A stretch of 64,000 nucleotides of DNA. Source: an uncultured Croceitalea sp. GTDB taxonomy: Bacteria > Bacteroidota > Bacteroidia > Flavobacteriales > Flavobacteriaceae. This document shows positions 42,567 to 50,827 of the stretch, in pieces. How positions within the stretch are numbered: the stretch's first letter is position 1; the number at the start of each line of letters is the position of its first letter. The position numbers and the translations under genes were made by a program. The notes under the pieces were generated by a model. That model was not told the DNA's origin, ran no database searches, and saw only the letters and a program-made list of their open reading frames with translations. The stretch is from positions 171,273 to 235,272 of the forward strand of contig CANLWK010000005.1 of the NCBI GenBank assembly GCA_947494805.1, given 5' to 3'.

Positions 42567-45434
42567 ATGAACAACTTGGTATTACAAAAAAGAGTATTGC
42601 CCCTGCTATTGGCGGTCATCTCTTTCTTAAGTTTATGGGGAAACGATCCCAAAAATGAACTCGACGATACAGCTATGTATCAGTCGTATGGTACGGTGAG
42701 TGGCCGTGTTTTAGGTGACGCGGGGGAACCACTTCCCGGAGCATCCATCGTAATTCGCAGCCTGGTCATCGGTACAAGTACCTCATTGGATGGGTTGTTC
42801 AGTCTTCCCCGTGTACCCTACGGTACCCATGAGGTCGAAGTTTCGTATATAGGTTTTGAAACCTATAAAACAACAGTGGATTTAAATGCCTCTGCCTTGG
42901 CCTTGGGAGATATCAGTCTGTCTCCATCCGTAAATGCCTTAGGTGAGGTGATTATTACGGGTAGTTTAGAAGGTCAGCAACGGGCGTTCAATCAGCAAAA
43001 GAATGCCGATAATATCAAAACCATTGTATCTGCAGATTTAATAGGCCGTTTTCCTGATATCAATGTGGGTGAGGCCATGCAGCGGGTTTCAGGGGTTACG
43101 ATTGGACGTAATAATGGTGAGGGCAGCATTGTCAAAATAAGGGGAACACCACAAAATTTTACCACAGTGGCCATCAATGGGGAACAAATACCGACTACCG
43201 ATGAAGGTGGAGGGCGGACCGAAGCGTTAGATTTGATCAGTGCTGACCAGCTGGCATCCATGGAGGTCAGCAAGGCGATTACCCCTGACATGGACGGTGA
43301 TGCGGTTGGTGGGGCGATTAATTTGATAACTCCAACGGCCGCTACGGACAAAGGTAGAATTAGAGGAACGCTCGGTGGGGGCTACAATGATCTATTTCAA
43401 AGGGGCAGTCAAATATTCAAGTTAAAGTATGATCGCCGTTTTGCCGATTCTAAGTTCGGAATATTACTGGGTGGAAGTTATTACAATACGGTAAACGGTG
43501 AAGAACGGTTTGAAGCCACCTATCGAGATAGAAGAATTGGTGATTCTGAAGATCCCAATTCATTTAGGGCCAATGTAGTTGACGACTATAGATTGAGGCC
43601 ACTTTTAAATGAACGTACCCGAATCGGCGTAAATACCACATTTGACTATCGGTTCAGTGACAATTCACAAGTTGTTTTTAAGGCTATTTATAATAAGCTG
43701 GAAGATGAATCGCTACGAAGAAGAATTCGTTTTCGACCACGAAATAATTACAATGATCCTCTAAACCCAAATGTAGCGGGACCTGACAGGGATGTTCGGG
43801 TAAGACGTGATATCAATGATCGGGTCATTGACCGAGAGAACATCACCATAACATTTGATGGTAAACACCCCATGGGCAGTTTTGGTCAAGTGGACTATGG
43901 TGTAAACTATACACGATCTGAAAGAATCTTACAGAGCGACCGCTTTGTTTTTAGGGAACGAGATCTTACGCTTGAACTTTCAAGAGACGGTGACTTTATT
44001 TTATTCTCTTCACCTGATTTTGATTTTGAAAATTATGCCGCCTATGACTTCAATTCCTTTCAACAAGACAATCCAATTCTCAATCGTGGTGACAACACGG
44101 TGGCCAAACTCAATTTTACGGTGCCGTTCAATTTGGGTAAGCATGTAGGGGAGTTTAAAACAGGAGGTAAGTACCGTGATCTTGACAATATTAGAAGACG
44201 TAATACCATAGAGTACAATGAGTTCAACGGACCGTATAATTTGACCCAGGTCTTTGATAATAACGGAAGTTCCATCTTTGATGGTCGCTATCAGATGGGG
44301 CGTTTTCCAGACCCGAGACGGGCCATGCAACATTTTATTGATAATAGAGCGGCTTACGAAGTAGATAATAATGCCTCTCGGATCAATAGTGAAAGTTTTT
44401 TCTTTGATGCAGGGGAAGATGTTTATGCCGCATATGTTCAGGGTAAGATACAGCTGAACAAGTTTAGGATACTGGCTGGTGTTAGGTATGAAAAGACCAA
44501 CGTGAACTATAATGCCCTTCGACTAGAGATTGAACCACCGGTAGCTGATGACGCACCGGCAATTCCTGTGTCGTCAGAACCCATTTCCGGTGACAACTCT
44601 TATGATTTTTTATTGCCAATGCTACATCTAAAATACGAGTTGAACGATAGAACTAATCTGCGTTTTGCTTATACCCAATCATATGCCAGGCCAGAGTTGC
44701 AAGACCTAGTGCCCGCACAGAACATCAACTTTGCAGATCAAAGGCTTATTCTTGGAAACCCAGAACTTTTACCCGCCAGTGCCGACAACTTAGACCTGTT
44801 ATTCGAATCTTATCTAAAAGGTGCCGGTGTTATCTCGGGCGGAGTTTTCTACAAACGCATCCAAAATTTCATCTTCGACCAGATATCCAACGTAGATTTC
44901 AATAATGATGTGTTTTTACAGACCGAGCCAGTTAATGGCGATACGGCAGATCTTTTTGGTGTTGAGGTCAATTTTTCTAAAAAATTGGATTTCTTGCCTG
45001 GATTTTTATCAGGGCTAGGGGTTTTTATGAACTATACTTTTGTTGACTCGAACAGTAGTTTTGAGTTTTTAGATGAAGATACCGGTGAGACGTTGGTTCG
45101 TGAAGATGTATCTTTTGTTGGGCAGGCGGATAATATATGGAATGCGGCCCTGTCATACGATCTGGGCGGTTTTAGTGCCCGGGCTTCCTTGAACTACAAC
45201 GGTCGTTCGCTACTTAGTTTTTCAGATGACCCAGAACAAGATTTCTTTTTGGAAGAACGGTATCAATTGGATATCAATGCTTCTCAAAAAATCAACGATA
45301 ACTTGACCATTTTTGCTGAGTTCGTCAACTTGACCAACGAACCAAACCTAGAATTTCAATCCATCCGAAGCCAAGTGACCAATTATGAAATATACGATTG
45401 GTCTGCACGCTTTGGCATCAACTTTAAATTTTAA
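42567..45434 (+). CDS. TonB-dependent outer-membrane receptor of the galacturonate locus
   Basis: The protein has 955 residues. A signal segment (about 1-25) is followed by a carboxypeptidase-D-like regulatory domain (about 45-130, GTVSGRVLGDAGEPLPGAS). A plug domain lies at about 145-255 (LIGRFPDINVGEAMQRVSGV, VKIRGTPQNF, DAVGGAINL). The 22-strand beta-barrel continues to a terminal aromatic residue (FGINFKF). This is the TonB-Xanth-Caul-like class, which usually imports oligosaccharides without SusD. No SusD gene follows. An SLE-type N-terminal domain for an anti-sigma factor is absent. The gene is preceded by operator O2 and is the first of an eight-gene operon. Confidence 0.95.
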   Translation: MNNLVLQKRVLPLLLAVISFLSLWGNDPKNELDDTAMYQSYGTVSGRVLGDAGEPLPGASIVIRSLVIGTSTSLDGLFSLPRVPYGTHEVEVSYIGFETYKTTVDLNASALALGDISLSPSVNALGEVIITGSLEGQQRAFNQQKNADNIKTIVSADLIGRFPDINVGEAMQRVSGVTIGRNNGEGSIVKIRGTPQNFTTVAINGEQIPTTDEGGGRTEALDLISADQLASMEVSKAITPDMDGDAVGGAINLITPTAATDKGRIRGTLGGGYNDLFQRGSQIFKLKYDRRFADSKFGILLGGSYYNTVNGEERFEATYRDRRIGDSEDPNSFRANVVDDYRLRPLLNERTRIGVNTTFDYRFSDNSQVVFKAIYNKLEDESLRRRIRFRPRNNYNDPLNPNVAGPDRDVRVRRDINDRVIDRENITITFDGKHPMGSFGQVDYGVNYTRSERILQSDRFVFRERDLTLELSRDGDFILFSSPDFDFENYAAYDFNSFQQDNPILNRGDNTVAKLNFTVPFNLGKHVGEFKTGGKYRDLDNIRRRNTIEYNEFNGPYNLTQVFDNNGSSIFDGRYQMGRFPDPRRAMQHFIDNRAAYEVDNNASRINSESFFFDAGEDVYAAYVQGKIQLNKFRILAGVRYEKTNVNYNALRLEIEPPVADDAPAIPVSSEPISGDNSYDFLLPMLHLKYELNDRTNLRFAYTQSYARPELQDLVPAQNINFADQRLILGNPELLPASADNLDLLFESYLKGAGVISGGVFYKRIQNFIFDQISNVDFNNDVFLQTEPVNGDTADLFGVEVNFSKKLDFLPGFLSGLGVFMNYTFVDSNSSFEFLDEDTGETLVREDVSFVGQADNIWNAALSYDLGGFSARASLNYNGRSLLSFSDDPEQDFFLEERYQLDINASQKINDNLTIFAEFVNLTNEPNLEFQSIRSQVTNYEIYDWSARFGINFKF

Positions 45435-45438
45435 TGTG

Positions 45439-46947
45439 ATGAAGAAAACCATTCATTTACAACGTACATATTTGATTGTATTTTTTGCCTTTCTAGCGAT
45501 TGCCTGCAACGATGATGATGATTCATTTGAACCACCGGCTTTTGATGTACCTGCTGTTGAACTATCCTCAGATAGTGGTGAGTTCCGAATTGGCCAAACC
45601 GTAAGGGTCACTGCCGAATACCAGGCTTCGGCACTTTTTAAAGATTTTGTTGTCAGACGTGGTACCGAAATTATTGAAAGAGTAGAATACCCAGAACGAA
45701 CGCAAGGTTTGGATGCCTACCAACTGGAGTTTTTGGTGACTGATGATTTGCTGGGAACCGCCCAAACCTTTACGTTCACGATAACCGATACGCTAGGAGA
45801 ATCTGAAAGTGCAGTTTTTACAGCAAACGTTTCAGAAGTGGCTCCCTCATTTACCATTGAAGATGTTGAGATTAATGGAACCGAATTTAAACAAGTAACC
45901 GGTGACATCAATTTTGATGAAACCTTTGACGCAGAAAATCTATGGTTGTTGAATGGTGAGGTTACAGTGCAAGACATTACCACCCTTACCATTGAACCGG
46001 GCACTGGGGTGTATGCGTTGGATGAAGACACTGAACTGAATGTGCAGATTGGCGGTATGCTTTTGGCAGAAGGTACTTTGGAAGCCCCTATTGTCTTTAA
46101 CACGATCAATGCGGCGCCTGACCAACCTGAGGACCCCGATAATGGTGATTGGATTGGAATCACATTACGGGGAGATGACAGCCCGGAAGGAAACTCGGGA
46201 ACTTTGAAATACGTACGTATCGAAAATGGGGGTAATGGCGATGAGGCCCTACAACTACGACAAGTAGGGGGTAATACCACCATTGATTATATACAAGTGC
46301 ACAATGCCGACGATACGGGCATTCGAATGCGCGGTGGATACGTCAATTTAAAACACATCATGGTGACCAAACCCGATGATCGAGGTGTAAGATATAGTGA
46401 CGGATGGCAAGGCAATGGTCAATTCTGGGTGATTGTGACCGATGTTGATGACAGTATTGGTTTGAACGGAAGGGATACCGATGAATCGCCTCGAAATTCA
46501 GATGCCATCATGTCGAATGTTACGGTCATCGGACCTAATATCGTTGGTGATGGACCCGGAGATACTGAAGGTGTTCAGGTGCGTGATGGTGCCAAAGGCG
46601 AATTCCATAATTTTATTGTGACCGGTTTTGACGATTCATTTAGAAACCGAAGCGATAATGGGGATATGGTCATTAAGAATTCTGCCGTTTTTGGCAATGG
46701 GGCCGATGGTAATGATGATGGTCTGCACAGCAGTGTTCGTGATGATTATCGCGACGCTGCCAACAACAACAGCGAAGAGGTTGTTGTGTTGAACGAGACC
46801 TTTCTAGGGGTATCGACCGAAAATCCATCGGATGCCTCAGGTTTGGGAGAATTTTTTGATGCTGTCAGCTATGTTGGGGCGGTAGCACCAGATGAAGATT
46901 GGACCTTGGGCTGGTCATTGAATTTTGACGGTAGTCCAAGAGAATAA
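45439..46947 (+). CDS. Surface-type lipoprotein with an Ig-like and a beta-helix domain, partner of the TonB receptor
   Basis: The protein has 502 residues from ATG 45439, 4 bases after the receptor stop. The lipoprotein signal is LIVFFAFLAIACNDDDD, with Cys at about 23. The acidic run right after Cys resembles the surface-export signal of Bacteroidota lipoproteins. An Ig-like domain spans about 35-135, and a right-handed beta-helix about 150-490, with GTLEAPIVFNTI and repeated N-G-x-x-G-D turns. No catalytic motif is visible. It occupies the position SusD holds in classical loci, so a role in glycan capture is inferred. It could also be an inactive lyase or hydrolase relative. Confidence 0.82.
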   Translation: MKKTIHLQRTYLIVFFAFLAIACNDDDDSFEPPAFDVPAVELSSDSGEFRIGQTVRVTAEYQASALFKDFVVRRGTEIIERVEYPERTQGLDAYQLEFLVTDDLLGTAQTFTFTITDTLGESESAVFTANVSEVAPSFTIEDVEINGTEFKQVTGDINFDETFDAENLWLLNGEVTVQDITTLTIEPGTGVYALDEDTELNVQIGGMLLAEGTLEAPIVFNTINAAPDQPEDPDNGDWIGITLRGDDSPEGNSGTLKYVRIENGGNGDEALQLRQVGGNTTIDYIQVHNADDTGIRMRGGYVNLKHIMVTKPDDRGVRYSDGWQGNGQFWVIVTDVDDSIGLNGRDTDESPRNSDAIMSNVTVIGPNIVGDGPGDTEGVQVRDGAKGEFHNFIVTGFDDSFRNRSDNGDMVIKNSAVFGNGADGNDDGLHSSVRDDYRDAANNNSEEVVVLNETFLGVSTENPSDASGLGEFFDAVSYVGAVAPDEDWTLGWSLNFDGSPRE

Positions 46948-46991
46948 AAAGTGAGTTTAAGTTAGTTAGTTTTTAGTTCAAGAAATTGTAA

Positions 46992-48218
46992 ATGAAAAGA
47001 TCAAAATTCATTAAAACGATTTCATCGGCAACCCTGGCAGCAGGGTTGCCTTTTCCGATGATGACGTTTTCAACACAGCAAACAGGTCTTAGAGCACGTT
47101 TCTCTGAAATGGCCAAAGATGACGATTTTGTCATAAAAGACATTGATACGTATTTGTTGCGAAAGGCACTTTTTGTATCCGTTGAACTCAACAACGGTGT
47201 AAAAGGTTGGGCCGAGGCGATGCCCAACGACAAAAGAAGCTCACGTACGTTGATCGAAAAAACCTTGAAAAACTATTTTGAGGGTACCAACATTTTCGAT
47301 GTTGAAAAAACCTGGGACCAATGTATTAAGTCAGAATATGATTTGGGTCCTGGCGGATTGTTAACCTATTCCATTTCTGGAATAGATTGCGCTATTTACG
47401 ATGCTATGGGCAAAGTAACGCAGAAACCTGTATATGACCTTTTGGGAGGTAGACTCAGGGATTCGGTCGAGATTTATGCCAGTTTTACAAGAGATGTGTA
47501 TCCCACCCCTGAAAAGGCCGCTGAGAAAGCAAAGCAATTGGTTGAAGAAGGGTACAAGACCATGAAGTTTCGTATGCGCTGGGGCCTAGAGAATCAAGAT
47601 CCTCCAAATGACAATACCGTACAATTTGCGAAAGCACTTCGCGCATCCATCGGTACCGATATCCGTTTGTCCATGGATGCCAATATGGGACATACCGAGA
47701 AAAGGGCCATTACACTGGGTAAAGAATTGGAGGCCTTTGATCTGGCTTGGTGGGAAGAACCCACGGCGCCCTATGATTATGGCGCCATTAAAGCAATTGT
47801 AGATAATGTGAACATACCCATAGTATTTGGAGAGCACGCCTATACCGTTGAGCAAATAGACCATTTATTGACCTATGGTGGTTCGTGGGCTGTAAATCCA
47901 GACCTACTGAAGTGTGGTGGCTTTACGGGTGGCAAGCGTATAGGGGATTTTATCGCCAAAAAAGACGTCAAACTGGTAGCGCACAATTCAAGACCGTCAC
48001 TGAGCACGGTATGTATGTTACATTGGGTATGTGCGACCAAGATGGCGACCCTACCCCAAGAATTTGCACTACGGGAGAAAGCCCCAGGAGCATTTGATTG
48101 TTTATCAGGTTTTCCTGAATTTAAGAATGGGCGTTTGTATATCAGTGATAGACCTGGTCTGGGCGTTGAGGTTGATGAAGAACAGGTAAAAGCTTTTGAC
48201 AAAAAATATACGAAATGA
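46992..48218 (+). CDS. Enolase-superfamily (mandelate racemase-type) dehydratase-like enzyme with an export signal
   Basis: The protein has 408 residues. A Tat-like leader (MKRSKFIKTISSATLAAGLP) precedes the capping domain. Metal ligands are Asp229 (SMDANMGH), Glu255 (WWEEPT) and Glu281 (VFGEHAYT). K192-F-R194 occupies the K-x-K base position and His331 (VAHNS) a second acid/base position. Superfamily members dehydrate or isomerise sugar acids such as galactonate, galactarate or rhamnonate, usually in the cytoplasm. Here the leader lacks twin Arg, so export is uncertain. The stop overlaps the GH28 start (ATGA). A role on a uronic- or aldonic-acid intermediate is inferred from context. Confidence 0.85.
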   Translation: MKRSKFIKTISSATLAAGLPFPMMTFSTQQTGLRARFSEMAKDDDFVIKDIDTYLLRKALFVSVELNNGVKGWAEAMPNDKRSSRTLIEKTLKNYFEGTNIFDVEKTWDQCIKSEYDLGPGGLLTYSISGIDCAIYDAMGKVTQKPVYDLLGGRLRDSVEIYASFTRDVYPTPEKAAEKAKQLVEEGYKTMKFRMRWGLENQDPPNDNTVQFAKALRASIGTDIRLSMDANMGHTEKRAITLGKELEAFDLAWWEEPTAPYDYGAIKAIVDNVNIPIVFGEHAYTVEQIDHLLTYGGSWAVNPDLLKCGGFTGGKRIGDFIAKKDVKLVAHNSRPSLSTVCMLHWVCATKMATLPQEFALREKAPGAFDCLSGFPEFKNGRLYISDRPGLGVEVDEEQVKAFDKKYTK

Positions 48219-49540
48219 GACGTACAGCATTGTACATAGTGCTGTGCGGTCTTCTGATATTGGCATCTTGCAAAAATGCCAATACAACAAGGTTCAATAT
48301 TCTTGATTTTGGTGCCAAGCCCGATGGTCAAACCATGAATACCAAAGCGATTCAGGCAGCTATTGATGAGGCGCTTAAGGTACAAGGTGAAGTAGTTGTG
48401 CCCAAAGGGACATTTATGACCGGGGCACTTACCTTGGGTCCTAAAATGACGTTGCAAATTGATAAGGGCGCAACGGTATTGGCAAGTCCTGATATTGATG
48501 ATTATCCCAACGGTCATTTTATAAGTGCGCCATATGCTGATAGCTTGGTGATTCAGGGCCAAGGAACCATCAACGGAAGTGGAACCGCTTTTTTTGATGA
48601 TGACTGGAAGTTCGAAGAACGTCCCCAACCTTGGATTGTTGTAAGCGATGCCATTGGGGTCAAGGTCAGTGGTATCAGGTTTGAGAACAGCCCAGCCCAT
48701 ACCTTGAGCTTCAATTTTTGTGATGGTGTTATTGTCGATGGCATTTCTATTCAAAACGACCCCAAAAGTCCCAATACCGATGGCATTGATATTCGAAATA
48801 CAAGAAATGTTAGGATAACGAATTGTGATATTAGAACGGGTGATGATGCCATCTGTCTAAAAGTGACTTCAAAAAAACACCTGTGGCAAGATCCAAATGG
48901 AAACCCCAGGCCTAGAACGGTTGAAAATGTACTGGTCAAAGACTGTTATCTAGAGAGTGATGATTCCGCATTGAAATTGGGTACGGGCAGCGGTTATAGA
49001 ACCCAGAATATCACCTTTGAAGACATTACCATCAGAAAAACCCGTTATGCCATGGCGCTTTTTATGATGGATGGCGGTAGCTATCAAGATATCATGTTCA
49101 AAAATATAGATGCGGAAACTGGTGCCCGGCATGCCCAAGAATATGGTATTTTCATAGACATACATCAACGTTCAGAGGATGCGCCTGTTGGTCAAATTGA
49201 GCACGTACGGTTTCAAGACTGTAAAATTAAAACACGGGGCATTTTTTATGTTTCGGGTCATCCACGGCAAAACCTGAAAAACATCTCCTTTGATACAATC
49301 GATATTGTCTTTGATGGCCATTTGAACAATTCATCATGGCAAAAGCCAAAAGGGAACAAAAAAATAAAGCAATGGCGAACCACAGCAGATTATGTTCGCG
49401 AGAATGGAAAGTTCATCATGGCCAATGCTGAGAACGTTCATTTTAAGAACCTTACCGTTACCCATAACATTCCCGATACGATAGCAATGTTCTGGAGAAA
49501 AAATGTATCGTTGGATACTGTAAATGTCAAGATTCGATGA
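48215..49540 (+). CDS. GH28 polygalacturonase-family lipoprotein, first copy
   Basis: The protein has 441 residues. The lipobox is LILASCKN, with Cys at about 19. The GH28 parallel beta-helix begins with FNILDFGAKPDG. The catalytic Asp are in NTDGID (about 187-192) and GDDAI (about 208-212), as in the family. The later GHG and RIK motifs of classical endo-polygalacturonases are missing or altered (SGYRTQN and ALFMMDG), so the specificity is likely exo- or directed at a branched uronic acid chain such as rhamnogalacturonan. Neighbours overlap on both sides by 4 bases (ATGA). Confidence 0.9.
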   Translation: MRRTALYIVLCGLLILASCKNANTTRFNILDFGAKPDGQTMNTKAIQAAIDEALKVQGEVVVPKGTFMTGALTLGPKMTLQIDKGATVLASPDIDDYPNGHFISAPYADSLVIQGQGTINGSGTAFFDDDWKFEERPQPWIVVSDAIGVKVSGIRFENSPAHTLSFNFCDGVIVDGISIQNDPKSPNTDGIDIRNTRNVRITNCDIRTGDDAICLKVTSKKHLWQDPNGNPRPRTVENVLVKDCYLESDDSALKLGTGSGYRTQNITFEDITIRKTRYAMALFMMDGGSYQDIMFKNIDAETGARHAQEYGIFIDIHQRSEDAPVGQIEHVRFQDCKIKTRGIFYVSGHPRQNLKNISFDTIDIVFDGHLNNSSWQKPKGNKKIKQWRTTADYVRENGKFIMANAENVHFKNLTVTHNIPDTIAMFWRKNVSLDTVNVKIR

Positions 49541-50793
49541 TGAAAATGATGCTGTCCCTAACGGTACTTTTTTCTGGTGTTATTTGTGGGTGCGCACAAA
49601 AACCAAACCTTGGTTTGGCGCAGGCCTACAAAACCAAATTAAAGGGCTCTATTGAAAATGCTACAGCACATGCCATAACCGTCTGTTTGGATGATGACGG
49701 CAAAGCGAACGGAGACTATGAGATGATTTCAGGAACGTGGTCGGAATATGAGCCTGCTTGGCATACCGGTCAGTTGATACAGGGCCTTTTGGCGGCCCAT
49801 CAAATCACGAATGATGCGGCTGCTTTACGTCATGCGATCAAGGCAGGGGATTGGTGGACAGGCCTGCAGTTTAAAAAGGGACATCGACTTGAAGGCTATA
49901 TGAACGCCATACACGGCGCCAGTGTCGGAAACCTCATTAACACGACTACGATAACCGATGGTACCCCCGGGCTTTTTGACCTAAGTGCGGTTACTGGAGA
50001 TCAGAAATATGCTCAGGTGGCCAGCGCCGCGGGTGATTGGATATTGAACAATCTGTACCTACCGGAACATGGACTCAGTTACAATATTGTGGATCCCCAA
50101 ACGGGCGAAATTTGGAAAGATAAGAGTCCACATGCGCAACATCAGGGTCATGAAATCACCATAAAGCAGGTGGCACGACCCAATATTGAAGGGTACTTGT
50201 GGAAAGATATGTATGCCTTCACCGGTGAAGAACGCTATAAAGATGCTTTTTTGGAAGTGTGTGACGGACTTGTAAAGAGCCAAAGTGAAAATGGCTTCTG
50301 GATGGATTTTGAACCCAATGATCCAAACACGGGTAAGATCCACGCACGATTCAATACTTGGAACGCCGAAGCGCTGCTAGAAGCCTATGAACTTACAAAA
50401 ACACGCAAGTATGTAAATGCCGCTTTGCGTACCGCTAGGGCCTTGGCCAATATCCAACAAAAAAATGGAGTTATTTTTTATTTGAGCTATACCGATGGTT
50501 CGGTCGATGACCGTTCGCCCTGCGGCTCGGGAACTTCCTTTGCGGGCATACTATGGCTTCGTTTGTTTGAACTAGGGCATGATGAATTTAAAGACAACAT
50601 TAAAAATGCGTTGGACTTCACTTTGAAGAATCAGTTTGCCATGGACCATGCCGATGAAAACTTGCGGGGGGGCTATTTTGAACTACGGCAAAAATCAAAA
50701 GACAACGGTCGTATAAAACTAATCTATCGTGATATCGCCACGGCTTTTGGGCTTCGATTTTTAAGTGATGTGTATCAATATGAATTTCAATAA
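49537..50793 (+). CDS. Six-hairpin glycosidase-like lipoprotein of unassigned family
   Basis: The protein has 418 residues. The leader MMLSLTVLFSGVICGCAQK ends in a lipobox. The (alpha/alpha)6 toroid pattern is clear, with helix pairs and conserved aromatic segments such as EPAWHTGQLIQGLL and GDWWTGLQF. A YIWKDM-like stretch (YLWKDMYAF) near 225 and FNTWNAEALLEAYEL near 270 follow. It resembles the six-hairpin superfamily that includes GH88, GH105, GH127 and uronyl epimerases, but I cannot place it in one. A role in removing an unsaturated or terminal uronic acid would fit. It overlaps the GH28 stop by 4 bases (ATGA). Confidence 0.72.
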   Translation: MMKMMLSLTVLFSGVICGCAQKPNLGLAQAYKTKLKGSIENATAHAITVCLDDDGKANGDYEMISGTWSEYEPAWHTGQLIQGLLAAHQITNDAAALRHAIKAGDWWTGLQFKKGHRLEGYMNAIHGASVGNLINTTTITDGTPGLFDLSAVTGDQKYAQVASAAGDWILNNLYLPEHGLSYNIVDPQTGEIWKDKSPHAQHQGHEITIKQVARPNIEGYLWKDMYAFTGEERYKDAFLEVCDGLVKSQSENGFWMDFEPNDPNTGKIHARFNTWNAEALLEAYELTKTRKYVNAALRTARALANIQQKNGVIFYLSYTDGSVDDRSPCGSGTSFAGILWLRLFELGHDEFKDNIKNALDFTLKNQFAMDHADENLRGGYFELRQKSKDNGRIKLIYRDIATAFGLRFLSDVYQYEFQ

Positions 50794-50827
50794 TTGGGAT
50801 ATGGCGATAGGCATTGGTAAAACAGCA

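Noticed and set aside
45717-46283. Minus-strand frame of 188 codons inside the surface lipoprotein gene
   Set aside because: Low-complexity Ser/Pro/Val content with no motif; it mirrors acidic codons of the real gene.
46992-47070. Twin-arginine signal on the enolase-superfamily enzyme taken as certain
   Set aside because: Only Lys-Arg is present and not Arg-Arg, so Tat export is left as possible.
47873-48754. Minus-strand frame of 293 codons across the dehydratase and GH28 junction
   Set aside because: It spans two confident plus-strand genes and has no family motif, so it is an antisense shadow.
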